DNA of 64,000 nucleotides, from positions 97,885 to 161,884 of the forward strand of contig NZ_VANV01000018.1 of NCBI RefSeq assembly GCF_022496765.1. Reading direction: 5' to 3'. This DNA is from Acidaminobacter sp. JC074 (GTDB lineage Bacteria; Bacillota; Clostridia; Peptostreptococcales; Acidaminobacteraceae). The translations under genes were made by a program, and so were the position numbers. Shown here piece by piece: positions 44,226 through 53,137 of the stretch. The notes beneath the pieces were generated by a model that was not told where the DNA came from, ran no database searches, and saw nothing but the letters and a program-made list of their open reading frames with translations. The number at the start of each line of letters is the position of its first letter. Positions within the stretch are counted from its first letter, which is position 1.

Positions 44226-46825
44226 TTAAGTTCATAAATTAAATCATTAATTTGAATCTTATAAATACCCGTTTGACTCAAATCAAATCTAAATGTGATG
44301 CCCTTGGTTTTACCGCCTGGGGCACTTTCTACTTCTACAAGCTTTTCTTCTATAACTTGATCATTAACCTTAAATACCAAGTTCTTTTCACCTGCTTCAT
44401 AACCTGAGTTAAGTACTTTGACTCTAGCCATTGCCTTGTTAGTATTTACAAAGACTTCAAAATCGATTAATTCTAAACTTGCCTCTTTTTTATCAACTAC
44501 AAGCGTCTCATTCAGAAGATCTCCAACCTCGATCTGATATGTTCCAGGTTCGAAAATATCGTCCTTTGAAAATGTATAGGTTTCAGTACTATGAGGCTTG
44601 ATACGCATATATTTAGTCTCAATAAGTTCATCGTCCATCATAAAAGGCATATCAATTCCCAGTGTCATGCCAGATGTGTTTTCTATAGAAAGCGTGACTT
44701 CGAATAAGTCATTCGATTGAATGGATTTTTTCATCACAATATCTTTAACACTGATATTACCTACAATATACTTAACCAAGCTATCTTGTTCTTCTTGACT
44801 AGATGGATAAAGTCTTATGGCAGTACCACCACCTTGAGATAAAGAAATTGGAAGTACATCAGTATTATCTACAAGCAGCTTATAAGTCGCAACATTGTTA
44901 GGGTTAGTTAAGTAGTCTGTATTTGTATCGTCTGTGTAGACCTCAGCAGTATAGAGTCCCTCACCTAGAAAATCTAGTGGTAAAGAAAGTTCTCTTGATT
45001 CTTCATCAGTTATACAACCAACAAACCATTCATCTTTTCCTTTGGTCTTTCTAGCAGTCATTACATAGTCACCAATCTCAGCTGAGATAATCTTAGACTC
45101 GTCCCAATCCACTGCTACATCCTGAACAAACTTAAACTCTTCATAAGGCTTAGAAGAATCATCTAAATAGTTTTCAGGTAAATCTGTAATCATTTGAAGC
45201 GGACTATAAAGTATGACGTAAAGTGCAAGCTGCTTAGCACGTGTGGTATGAACCCTATAAGTACCATTATCAATGGTCACATCAAAAATACCTGGTGTAT
45301 AGTCAATAGGACCACCTAATATTCTTGTAAAAGGTAAAATAGTTGTATGTTCTGGTGGATTCCCTTCACTCCAAGCATTGTATTCCATACCTTGTACACC
45401 TTCACGCGCCACCCAGTTCGGATAAGTACGGCTAAGCCCTGTGGCTTTAATTGGCTCGTGTGTGTTAATCACAATTTGATACTCAGCAGCCTTTTTAACG
45501 GCATTGTTGTAATGATTCACCATATATTGACCATGATGGTGTTGGCCTCTTGGCTGCTTCATTCCACCATCAGCTACATATCCTGATTTAATCGCATTAA
45601 TGGAAAGTCTCTGATAATCCGAATAAGCATCATCCATAGAAGCTTCATAGTTTTCTATACCACCAGACGTTTCATTATGCATGATGTACTCAACATTTCT
45701 TTCTTGACCATAAGCAACAACTTCACTGACATCAAAGTCCTCATATTCACCATCTTCTGTGAACTTAAAAAGATCATAGTTTTCAATCCAGTTGCCATCC
45801 CAACCTTGGTTCCATCCTTCTACAAGTAAACCGATTGGTTCGTCATCAGACAGGTACTTTTCAATAAAGTCAATGTAGTACTTAGCATTTTCAGTTGTGG
45901 CACCATGGTTTAAGTTGTGTCTACCCCAGTCTGATTTCTTAATATGCATTTCCCACCAAATACCCATATATTTCATAGGTGTAATCCATGATGCATCTTT
46001 AATTTGACTTGGTTCATTGAGGTTTAATATCAAACTTGAATCTGCAAGACCACCTGCATCATCAGCAATTGTAATGGTACGCCACGGTGTTGTCATAGTT
46101 TCTGATGCCTTCACTTTCACCCCATCAGGCCATGGTGCTAAATGACTTTCTAAGTTAAGATCCCCACCATGTCTTAAAGCCATGCCAGCATAATCTACTA
46201 GGGCTGCTTCATGTATAGAGACATGTGTCCCTGATGGGAATTTCATGGTTAGTGGTGTTGATGCATCTTTGACTTCTGAAAGAGACGTCTCTTTGTAAAG
46301 GTACTCATAAGAATCCCAATCGTTTCTAATCCACCATGTTTTGGCATCCTCAGCTATTTTAAACTGAGTCAACTCATCCATCACATGTATTTCATTGATT
46401 CCTTCTTGCTTAGGTATGATATACCTAAAGCCTAGGCCATCGTTAAATACTCTAAAATAAAGATCTAAGACTTTTTTTGATGACTTTTCTTCTAGAACCA
46501 CCTTTAGTTCATTATAGTGATTGTCAATGTTAGACCTTTGTCCCCATACAGGCGTCCAAGAGTCATTTACTTCAACTTGTTCAAAGCTCATGATATTGAA
46601 ACTCGTCATAGGTTCAATAGACTCAAACTCAAAACCTAGTTCAGATGGCAAAATAATTTTTTCATCCTTGTAAGTAACTTCATAAGTCAGATCTTCTTGT
46701 GAATGTATGACTACCTTAATGGAATCATCAGGTGACGATACTTCTAAAGATAAGATCTCTTCTTCACATGAAAGCATACTAAAAGATAGTAAAATGCTTA
46801 TAAACAACAGTAATACTTTTTTCAT
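44210..46825 (-). CDS. GH97 glycoside hydrolase, lipoprotein, alpha-glucosidase type
   Basis: 871 aa. N-terminal lipoprotein signal ends at SMLSC (cysteine ~20), so it is anchored outside the membrane. The GH97 catalytic region carries E385 (MHNETSGG), E457 (NTHEPIKATG) and E481 (QGMEYN); the glutamates match the calcium/base and acid positions of the inverting SusB type, not the retaining type with Asp. TTILPFTRILGGPIDYTPG is a family signature. The C-terminal ~200 residues are extra beta-sandwich repeats. It should release glucose from alpha-glucans. GH97 is mainly known from Bacteroidetes. AAAGGA precedes the ATG at 46825; an upstream TTG was rejected. Confidence 0.88.
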   Translation of the reverse strand: MKKVLLLFISILLSFSMLSCEEEILSLEVSSPDDSIKVVIHSQEDLTYEVTYKDEKIILPSELGFEFESIEPMTSFNIMSFEQVEVNDSWTPVWGQRSNIDNHYNELKVVLEEKSSKKVLDLYFRVFNDGLGFRYIIPKQEGINEIHVMDELTQFKIAEDAKTWWIRNDWDSYEYLYKETSLSEVKDASTPLTMKFPSGTHVSIHEAALVDYAGMALRHGGDLNLESHLAPWPDGVKVKASETMTTPWRTITIADDAGGLADSSLILNLNEPSQIKDASWITPMKYMGIWWEMHIKKSDWGRHNLNHGATTENAKYYIDFIEKYLSDDEPIGLLVEGWNQGWDGNWIENYDLFKFTEDGEYEDFDVSEVVAYGQERNVEYIMHNETSGGIENYEASMDDAYSDYQRLSINAIKSGYVADGGMKQPRGQHHHGQYMVNHYNNAVKKAAEYQIVINTHEPIKATGLSRTYPNWVAREGVQGMEYNAWSEGNPPEHTTILPFTRILGGPIDYTPGIFDVTIDNGTYRVHTTRAKQLALYVILYSPLQMITDLPENYLDDSSKPYEEFKFVQDVAVDWDESKIISAEIGDYVMTARKTKGKDEWFVGCITDEESRELSLPLDFLGEGLYTAEVYTDDTNTDYLTNPNNVATYKLLVDNTDVLPISLSQGGGTAIRLYPSSQEEQDSLVKYIVGNISVKDIVMKKSIQSNDLFEVTLSIENTSGMTLGIDMPFMMDDELIETKYMRIKPHSTETYTFSKDDIFEPGTYQIEVGDLLNETLVVDKKEASLELIDFEVFVNTNKAMARVKVLNSGYEAGEKNLVFKVNDQVIEEKLVEVESAPGGKTKGITFRFDLSQTGIYKIQINDLIYELNHTVE

Positions 46826-46843
46826 AACAATTCCTTTCAAAAT

Positions 46844-46859
46844 AGGTTAACGTTAACCT
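46844..46859. promoter_or_regulatory. LacI-family operator at the GH97 promoter
   Basis: AGGTTAACGTTAACCT, a perfect 16-bp palindrome, 9 bp downstream of the -10 of the GH97 gene. It shares GGTTAAC with the operator at 43179-43190. Confidence 0.68.
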
Positions 46860-46868
46860 TCTTTTGGT

Positions 46869-46897
46869 ATTATACTAAATTATTGATTGGAATGCAA
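46869..46897 (-). promoter_or_regulatory. Promoter of the GH97 gene
   Basis: Minus strand TTGCAT (46897-46892), 17-bp spacer, TATAAT (46874-46869). Confidence 0.68.
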
Positions 46898-46923
46898 AAA
46901 AAAATCTCTTCAATGAAGAGATT
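46897..46923 (-). terminator. Intrinsic terminator of tRNA-Val
   Basis: AAATCTCTTC-ATT-GAAGAGATTT followed by T's on the minus strand, directly after the CCA end of the tRNA. Confidence 0.85.
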
Positions 46924-46999
46924 TGGTGGTCAATGCGGGACTTGAACCCACGGCTTCTTCCACGTCAAGGAAACACTCTACCAACTGAGTTAATCGACC
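46924..46999 (-). tRNA. tRNA-Val(GAC)
   Basis: 76 nt including encoded CCA. Acceptor stem GGTCGAT/ATTGACC (one G-T pair), D arm with AGTTGGTA loop, anticodon loop TTGACGT (anticodon GAC), T arm GTGGG-TTCAAGT-CCCGC. The anticodon reads GUC/GUU valine codons. A terminator follows at once. Confidence 0.92.
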
Positions 47000-47061
47000 A
47001 TATATACTTATCATAATCAATAAAATTAAATTTTGCAATAAAAAAAGACATGTTTCCATGT

Positions 47062-48465
47062 CTAATTTTTCTTACCTTTATTTTTATTATCGGGCTTATT
47101 ACTATTGCCCTTTTCCTTTAAACTCATGAACTTCTCTTTGACTTCTATTTTTAGATCTCTAAAAGTCTGTTCTTCTTCGGCATCTTTCAAGTCAGATTCA
47201 TATTCAATCGCAAAAGAATTTGTATCCTCATTAGCCAATAAAACCTCTAACCACTCCTGTAAATCTTGATCTTCTTCAAGTGCCAATTGACTATCCCAAG
47301 GTAGATCTTCTGATGTATCTTCATCCTCTGGATCATCACTTTCATCCTCATCAGATTCTTGAGCCTTTCCCCAGTCCTTTTGATACTGATGTTTGATAGG
47401 ATCCCAATGAGATTTTGCCTCTCTTAATAAATCACTTGGCTTTTCACCTTCATCTAGTGAATCATAATCTAAAGTATATGTTTCACTAGCGGGGTCGTAA
47501 ATAAAATGATCATCTAAGAAATCTTCAAAACCCTCTGCACCTGCCATTTTAGCAAAATGTAATCTAGATACAAAACTGTACAAATCTTCTAAATCCTCGG
47601 GATCTTCTGGCTCATCAACATCTTCTGGTTCATCAGCCTCATCAGCTTCATCACCTTGGCTCTTAGCCCAAAGTTCTTGATAGTCCTTCTGGAACAATCT
47701 CCAAATATCTCTCGCTCTATTTTTCATTAATACAAGTGAAGGATATTCATCTAGATATTCTGTAGGAATATTGTTATCATCCTTATCTAACTCTTCTATA
47801 TCAGATAGAAACGCCTCGATAACGTTATAATCTTCAGCAGTATCAGGAACCAACATAAGTCTTTCAATAAATCCTAAGTAAGCATCCTCTAAATCATCTA
47901 AGTCATCTAACACAACATTAGCTTCTAGTATATCTTCAGATTCTTCGTCATTATCTGACTTGTCTTGTTTGTCCTTAAGATTATTTACAACTTGTTTACC
48001 AATACTGACTTGATTTACTTTAGCTTCTTCTACAGTTTCTAAGTCACTTTCAATATATATCACTCTGATATTTTCACTAGGTTCTAGATTTTCTTCTAAA
48101 AAGTTCCTAATTTCATCACTAAAATCATCTGCATCATCTTCATCATATGTTACTGATGAGATTAGAATATTGTTGTTCTTCTTAGATAAATAATCATTCT
48201 CATCCGCTTTATCGATGATATCACCTAAAACGTACATGATATTTTCACCTATCATATCTTCATCAAACACATCATATGCTTCACTATTTAGTGGCATAAT
48301 TTCAATTACATCCTGATTGTCATCAATTGTAATCTCCAAACTTGGATTTATATCTATTGAGACCAGGGCATATGGTTCTACTGCATTCATATTGCCACCA
48401 ATAACAGCAAATAGTATCAAATAGGCTACAGCTGCCATACTAAGTGCTTGCTTTTTATATCTCAA
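47062..48465 (-). CDS. RsgI-type anti-sigma protein, transmembrane and ectodomain part (separated by a stop from its N-domain)
   Basis: 467 aa. It begins (TTG at 48465) directly after the TAA of the 52-aa ORF and in the same frame. Membrane helix ~10-28, then ALVSIDINPSLEITIDD, the RsgI extracytoplasmic signature. The ectodomain is very acidic and contains two similar blocks ending RDIWRLFQKDYQELWAKSQ and KSHWDPIKHQYQKDWGKAQ, each followed by Asp/Glu-rich linkers. There is no good ribosome site before the TTG, so expression requires readthrough of the TAA, re-initiation, or does not occur. The intact paralogue at 62072 has the same domain order in a single frame. No sigI lies beside this copy. 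Confidence 0.75.
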   Translation of the reverse strand: MRYKKQALSMAAVAYLILFAVIGGNMNAVEPYALVSIDINPSLEITIDDNQDVIEIMPLNSEAYDVFDEDMIGENIMYVLGDIIDKADENDYLSKKNNNILISSVTYDEDDADDFSDEIRNFLEENLEPSENIRVIYIESDLETVEEAKVNQVSIGKQVVNNLKDKQDKSDNDEESEDILEANVVLDDLDDLEDAYLGFIERLMLVPDTAEDYNVIEAFLSDIEELDKDDNNIPTEYLDEYPSLVLMKNRARDIWRLFQKDYQELWAKSQGDEADEADEPEDVDEPEDPEDLEDLYSFVSRLHFAKMAGAEGFEDFLDDHFIYDPASETYTLDYDSLDEGEKPSDLLREAKSHWDPIKHQYQKDWGKAQESDEDESDDPEDEDTSEDLPWDSQLALEEDQDLQEWLEVLLANEDTNSFAIEYESDLKDAEEEQTFRDLKIEVKEKFMSLKEKGNSNKPDNKNKGKKN

Positions 48466-48624
48466 TTAAGAAGAATCCGCATTTTCATAGATATCTTCCT
48501 CTACGAAGTAGACTTTATTACCAATCATCAAGTCATCTTTTAAATGAACACGAATAAACTCATGCTCATCGGTTAAGAGGATAGCGTAATCTTTTTTTAT
48601 TTTTACAACCAATCCTTTTTTCAT
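48466..48624 (-). CDS. Isolated RsgI N-terminal anti-sigma domain
   Basis: 52 aa: KKGLVVKIKKDYAILLTDE, then HLKDDLMIGNKVYFVEEDIYENADSS and TAA. This is the RsgI_N cytosolic domain, ~60 aa in the family, which binds SigI; it aligns with residues 1-48 of the intact protein at 62072. The TAA at 48466-48468 is in frame with the following transmembrane/ectodomain part. It may be a nonsense mutation, a readthrough point, or a real separation that gives a soluble anti-sigma peptide. GGGTGATG precedes the ATG. Confidence 0.72.
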   Translation of the reverse strand: MKKGLVVKIKKDYAILLTDEHEFIRVHLKDDLMIGNKVYFVEEDIYENADSS

Positions 48625-48714
48625 AACATCACCCATTTCTTTTCCCTTTTCGTATACTATACAATCAAGTGTTGAATTTTAGGGACCTAAATATAAGAAA
48701 TGTGTTTTATTATA

Positions 48715-49827
48715 TCACTTTTCGTGAATTTTAACCTGTCTTTCTATGGTCATACCAATAAAATTTTCTATGGCTACAAGTCTTTTATCATCCTTAAGCG
48801 TATATAAGATAAATGACTTACCTTCATTTAATGCTCTTCCTGTACGACCAATTCTGTGAACATAGTTTTCAGGATCGTCTGGTAAGTTATAATTAAATAC
48901 ATGACTCACATCATTGATATCTAATCCACGTGCAGCAACATCTGTGGCAATCAAATATTTAAGACCCGTCGTCTTAAATTGATTCATAACAAACTCTCTT
49001 TTAGCTTGAGTTAAACCACCATGAAGGACTTCAACATCGAAGCCATCATCTTTCATGGCCATAAATAGGGCATCTGATCCTTTTCTGGAACGACAAAATA
49101 TCATTGCCTTTTGAACAGCTTGAGATTTTAAAAGCTTTTTAAAGTCGTCATATTTCTTTCTGCCTGATGTTTCTATAATCAATTGAGATATCTTGTCTAG
49201 TGTTATGGTCTTCTTAGGCGCAACCAAATGAACCGGTTCTTTTAGATAGTTCTTAGAAAAAGAATCTACACGGTGACTCAGAGTCGCAGAAAAACACAAG
49301 GTTTGTCTCTCTTTAGGTATAAACTTAATGATTTGTTTGAGTTCTTCTTTAAAACCTATATGAAAAAGTTGGTCAGCTTCGTCCACAACAAGAGACCTAA
49401 TCTGATTAACATCAAAAGACCCACGTTTCATATGATCTAGAACCCTTCCCGGTGTACCTATAATCATATGTATTTTTCCCTTTAAGGCATGAAGTTGAGC
49501 ATTGATGTCTTGACCGCCATATGCAGCTAAAATATTGATGGATTTCATTTCTAACAACTTTTTAGCTTCTGCAGTTATTTGAATGGCAAGCTCCCTTGTT
49601 GGTGTGATGATCAAGACCTGTGTCCCCTGGTCATCTTCTATGGATTGGATAAGGGGTAATAAAAACGCAAGCGTCTTTCCCGTACCAGTTTGAGCTTCTC
49701 CTAAAACATCTTTACCATCTAGAATATGTGGAATGGTCATATTCTGAATGGGTGTTGGATCAATGATATTTTGACACTCTAAGGCATAAACCATTTCCCA
49801 AGCAAGTCCTAATTTATAAAACGACAT
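48715..49827 (-). CDS. DEAD-box RNA helicase
   Basis: 370 aa, only the two RecA-like domains without a C-terminal extension. Motifs: Q motif PTPIQ, AQTGTGKT (45-52), PTRELA, GTPGR, DEAD in VVDEADQLF, SAT in CFSATLS, and HRIGRTGR. It remodels RNA using ATP, likely in cold response, ribosome assembly or RNA decay. The ribosome site AAGGAG lies in the last codons of the upstream ferredoxin-like gene (one base between genes), so the two are coupled. Confidence 0.92.
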   Translation of the reverse strand: MSFYKLGLAWEMVYALECQNIIDPTPIQNMTIPHILDGKDVLGEAQTGTGKTLAFLLPLIQSIEDDQGTQVLIITPTRELAIQITAEAKKLLEMKSINILAAYGGQDINAQLHALKGKIHMIIGTPGRVLDHMKRGSFDVNQIRSLVVDEADQLFHIGFKEELKQIIKFIPKERQTLCFSATLSHRVDSFSKNYLKEPVHLVAPKKTITLDKISQLIIETSGRKKYDDFKKLLKSQAVQKAMIFCRSRKGSDALFMAMKDDGFDVEVLHGGLTQAKREFVMNQFKTTGLKYLIATDVAARGLDINDVSHVFNYNLPDDPENYVHRIGRTGRALNEGKSFILYTLKDDKRLVAIENFIGMTIERQVKIHEK

Positions 49828-49828
49828 A

Positions 49829-51067
49829 TTACTCCTTTTTATTGTAATTCTCTATTAACTTCATCAGATATTTGGACTGGAAAGTTTCACTCACCAGTAT
49901 TTGCTTAACAGGCGGCAACTTAAGAAAAGCACCTGTAAAGGCAGCCATAAAACGATGGCTTGCCAGTGAATGATTGTCAAAAATCAGATGATGCAAAGTA
50001 TCTGTTTCTATTGCCTCTAAAACCAGCTTATGAACCGTGTTGACAGGCGTAAATATCCTAACATCTCTTTTACCCATGGTAATCGCATCAAACTGACAGA
50101 CACGCGCGCAAACACCACAGCCAATACAAAGCTCATCATCTAAAATTACTTGATTGTCAAAGTCAAAACATCCCATTGGACAGACTTTGATGCATTTCTT
50201 ACATGAGATACATTGATCATTCAGGCTGGCTATAAAATTAGATGATGAAAGAGTTTGAGCTAGCCCCATCTTCTTGGCACCCTTTAAAGCCATACAGCAA
50301 CAGCCACAACAGTTACAGATAAATCCTACATCATCCTGAACATTTTCAGCAAACTGAACAAGATTATGTTTATAAGATATTTCAAGGATCTCTAGAGCTT
50401 CCTCATTTGAAATGAGTCTTGCATAACCATGTTTTGATAAGGATTTAGATAAACCATTGATAGATAAACAGACCTCCTGTGGTGCATCACAAACCTGGCC
50501 CAAATGCTCCGCTTTATGTCTACAGTAACATCTGCTCACACCTATAGAATCAGCTTGCTTGATTATATGACTGGCTTTTTCATATTCTAAGACATAAGCA
50601 TGATCTTTTTTATCAAGACTCTTTTCATTTACAAGAATTCTTCCAATCGGTGTGGTTAAACTTAGAAGCTTTCTCATAAAATCCTCTTCGTTTTCCAGAT
50701 ACTGATGAAAGAGTTCACTTAAAAGCTTTTGATCAAAGTGGCCACCTGTTCTCATCAAGGCAAATTCAAAGAAACCAATCATAGGTGGTGGTACCACATA
50801 CCATTCATCCATATCTAGTAGTAGCGCTTTTTCAGATAAGCTATTTAAAATCTCATATGCCTGCTCATTCGATAGCTTCCAGATTTTCGCAGCATCTTCT
50901 ACACGAAAGGGTTTTATGGGTAGTTTAGAAACCAATGACGCTTCTTCATGTGTAAACATAACCTTTAAAATCTCATAAAGTGATTCTGATTCTGGTGCCC
51001 CTTGAGGGAACCTGTTGAATCTATCAATCAAGTTTTTATAACCACTTCTGCCTGTTAAATGAGCCAT
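49829..51067 (-). CDS. 4Fe-4S ferredoxin-domain protein of unknown function
   Basis: 412 aa. N-terminal ~110 residues are helical, winged-helix-like (EDAAKIWKLSNEQAYEILNSLSEKALL). Three cysteine regions follow: RCYCRHK with CDAPQEVC (~180-200), the unusual FICNCCGCCCMA (~250), and two 4Fe-4S ferredoxin motifs (CISCKKCIKVCPMGC and CIGCGVCARVC, ~287-330). It may carry electrons or sense redox/iron-sulfur state and regulate through the winged helix; no precise function can be given. GGAGA precedes the ATG. It is cotranscribed with the DEAD-box helicase, one base apart. Confidence 0.7.
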   Translation of the reverse strand: MAHLTGRSGYKNLIDRFNRFPQGAPESESLYEILKVMFTHEEASLVSKLPIKPFRVEDAAKIWKLSNEQAYEILNSLSEKALLLDMDEWYVVPPPMIGFFEFALMRTGGHFDQKLLSELFHQYLENEEDFMRKLLSLTTPIGRILVNEKSLDKKDHAYVLEYEKASHIIKQADSIGVSRCYCRHKAEHLGQVCDAPQEVCLSINGLSKSLSKHGYARLISNEEALEILEISYKHNLVQFAENVQDDVGFICNCCGCCCMALKGAKKMGLAQTLSSSNFIASLNDQCISCKKCIKVCPMGCFDFDNQVILDDELCIGCGVCARVCQFDAITMGKRDVRIFTPVNTVHKLVLEAIETDTLHHLIFDNHSLASHRFMAAFTGAFLKLPPVKQILVSETFQSKYLMKLIENYNKKE

Positions 51068-51088
51068 ACTTTCTCCTTATCTGAAACT

Positions 51089-51115
51089 TAAAAAGCTCTG
51101 AGCATAACTCAGAGC
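51089..51115 (-). terminator. Intrinsic terminator of the PPIase lipoprotein gene
   Basis: AGCTCTGAG-TTATG-CTCAGAGCT then TTTTT on the minus strand. Confidence 0.8.
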
Positions 51116-51125
51116 TAATAATGAT

Positions 51126-52301
51126 TTAGTTTGCTAATGTAGCTTTTTCATTAACCATGTTTAAGATGTTTTCTTGTAAAACTGAAAACTTTAAATATGG
51201 GATACCATACATTTCTTCAAATACACTGTAATCATCCGATCCTGTGTACTCTACAAAGTATGCTTTTAAAGCTTCATCATCAACTGCCACACCTGAATCT
51301 TCAGCAATAGCTTGAATGATTAATGTAATTTGAGAATTTTCCTCAATAGCAGGTGCAGATGCTTCTAACATAGCTTCTTCGGAATCATAACCAGCATATG
51401 CTTTGATGAAATCCTTGTAAGGCATGCCGTAAGTATTAGCTGTCATCTTAAAGTAGTTGATAACAGAGTTTTGTTGGTAAGTTGTTACTGCTTCAGGTAC
51501 TGAATCTACAGTTGATTCTGTTAACAAGTAGTTTTGTACATAACCCATTACAGCATTTGATTTTAAGTTTTCTTTGATAACTTCTTTTAACTCTGCAACA
51601 GTTGTTACATTGTATTCCACTGATAAGTTTTCAGCAACAAAAGCATCATCTAACTCAGGTGTTACAGGAACAGAAATATAGTTAACAGTAATTGCAAATA
51701 CAGCATCTTTACCATTTAATTCTGCATTACCATATTCTTCTGGGAATGTTACTTCAATATCAAAGCTCTCACCTGGCTTATGACCAATCAATTGCTCTAA
51801 GAAGTCATCAATGTATTGAGTCACACCAATTGTAACATCAGTACCAGCACCGCCTGTTGAACCACCTTGGAATTCAACACCATCGACAGAACCTACATAA
51901 TCAATATTTACAGTATCACCTAAGGCGATTTCACGGTCCATAACTTTTTCTTCACCTAAGAAGTTTGCTAAGATACCATCAATGTTTGCATCTACTACTT
52001 CATCTGCAATTGTGTGTACATCACTTGGTACTGATATGTTCATGTAATCAGGTAATTGTACAAAATCCTTAGCTGTTACGCCATCAATAAATCCATTTTC
52101 GTTAAGACCTGCAGAGTAATCTATTGCTTCAGCAGCAGCTTCTTCTGTTGCTTCTGTTTCAGTAGCTGTTTCATTAGTCGCTTCTGCAGTTACTTCATTT
52201 GTCTCTTCATTTGCTGTTTCATTATTTTGCGATGAACATCCTACAGCAAATAATACGCTTAGAGCCAACATCGCAATTAATAGTTTTTTTAATTTTTTCA
52301 T
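51126..52301 (-). CDS. Trigger-factor-like FKBP peptidyl-prolyl isomerase lipoprotein
   Basis: 391 aa. Lipoprotein signal with FAVGC (cysteine 22) followed by a Glu/Thr/Ala-rich linker to ~65. Residues ~115-215 are an FKBP-type PPIase of the trigger-factor kind (GDTVNIDYVGSVDGVEFQGG, IGHKPGESFDIEVTFPEEYG). The C-terminal half is a helical trigger-factor-like chaperone domain. It probably folds exported proteins on the outer face of the membrane, like PrsA. It is not the ribosome-bound trigger factor, since it lacks the N-terminal ribosome-binding domain and is exported. Confidence 0.88.
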   Translation of the reverse strand: MKKLKKLLIAMLALSVLFAVGCSSQNNETANEETNEVTAEATNETATETEATEEAAAEAIDYSAGLNENGFIDGVTAKDFVQLPDYMNISVPSDVHTIADEVVDANIDGILANFLGEEKVMDREIALGDTVNIDYVGSVDGVEFQGGSTGGAGTDVTIGVTQYIDDFLEQLIGHKPGESFDIEVTFPEEYGNAELNGKDAVFAITVNYISVPVTPELDDAFVAENLSVEYNVTTVAELKEVIKENLKSNAVMGYVQNYLLTESTVDSVPEAVTTYQQNSVINYFKMTANTYGMPYKDFIKAYAGYDSEEAMLEASAPAIEENSQITLIIQAIAEDSGVAVDDEALKAYFVEYTGSDDYSVFEEMYGIPYLKFSVLQENILNMVNEKATLAN

Positions 52302-52442
52302 TCTCTTTCTCCAGTTCTTATTTTTTTAAGTCAGTGTATAGTATATCATACTTCTATTAATTTATGATACAAAAGTGGCAATTTGATGACATTTTAATAT
52401 TTTATTCATTATTTTATGCATTCTTAATCAATTACAGAATTT

Positions 52443-52473
52443 TAATAAAAAAGAATGCCGGCAATAGCCGACA
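52443..52473 (-). terminator. Intrinsic terminator of the thiT-tenA transcript
   Basis: TGTCGGC-TATT-GCCGGCA followed by TTCTTTTTT on the minus strand. Confidence 0.8.
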
Positions 52474-52477
52474 CAAT

Positions 52478-53137
52478 TTATTCATAACTCATATGCCAGA
52501 AATTCATTTCGTGTTCACAAGATTCAACGAAGATGTCAATGAGTTCTACTAAATCGCTTTCTTGATAACCTTCTACCAAATCATTCATAAGTTCAATAGA
52601 TCTTACTGCAAAATCCTCAAATGCCTGACCAGCATAAGCGTCTATCCAAGCATCATAATAATTATCTCCACCAACTTCTAAACGCTTTTTCTTTAAGGCT
52701 TTACCTATAAACTCATAAGTTAGCGTGCATGGCAGTGCAGCACAAAAGAGTTTTGCTGCATTTTTTTCTGGTGCATACTGGAGCATAAAATCTAGATAGT
52801 CTCTAGTTGCTTGTTTTTCTTCTAAAGATTCTACTTTAAAAACATCTAAGTCATAATCTTTTAGATACTGGATATGCATATTGGTTTCTTCACTCATGAC
52901 CACACCAATGCAAGTATGTAAAAACTGAAGATCTCTAACATTGTCCAGTAAGAGATAAACATTTGCAAAAACCTTGGAATAGTCTTTTAAATAATGTGTA
53001 TCTTGAATCAAGTAATTCTTATACTTTTCTCTATCTAAGCTGCCGTCGAGTAAACCTTTTATAAAGGGATGGTCTAGATATGCTTGATAATAATCTTTGA
53101 CTCTTTGATCTGCTAGTAGTCTATCTGTAAACATCAT
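52478..53137 (-). CDS. tenA: Thiaminase II / aminopyrimidine aminohydrolase
   Basis: 219 aa all-helical TenA fold. Catalytic C137 in AALPCTLTYEFIG and the C-terminal glutamate E210 in HEMNFW are present, with D46 and Y50 (QDTHYL) lining the pocket. It hydrolyses degraded thiamine pieces to hydroxymethylpyrimidine for salvage. It overlaps the thiT gene by 4 bases and is transcribed behind the TPP riboswitch, which confirms a thiamine role. Confidence 0.92.
   Translation of the reverse strand: MMFTDRLLADQRVKDYYQAYLDHPFIKGLLDGSLDREKYKNYLIQDTHYLKDYSKVFANVYLLLDNVRDLQFLHTCIGVVMSEETNMHIQYLKDYDLDVFKVESLEEKQATRDYLDFMLQYAPEKNAAKLFCAALPCTLTYEFIGKALKKKRLEVGGDNYYDAWIDAYAGQAFEDFAVRSIELMNDLVEGYQESDLVELIDIFVESCEHEMNFWHMSYE

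Noticed and set aside
48625..48714. SigI-type promoter (CGAA near -10) before the split rsgI
   Set aside because: CGAA is present, but there is no CCCCC-like -35 at the right distance; evidence too weak.
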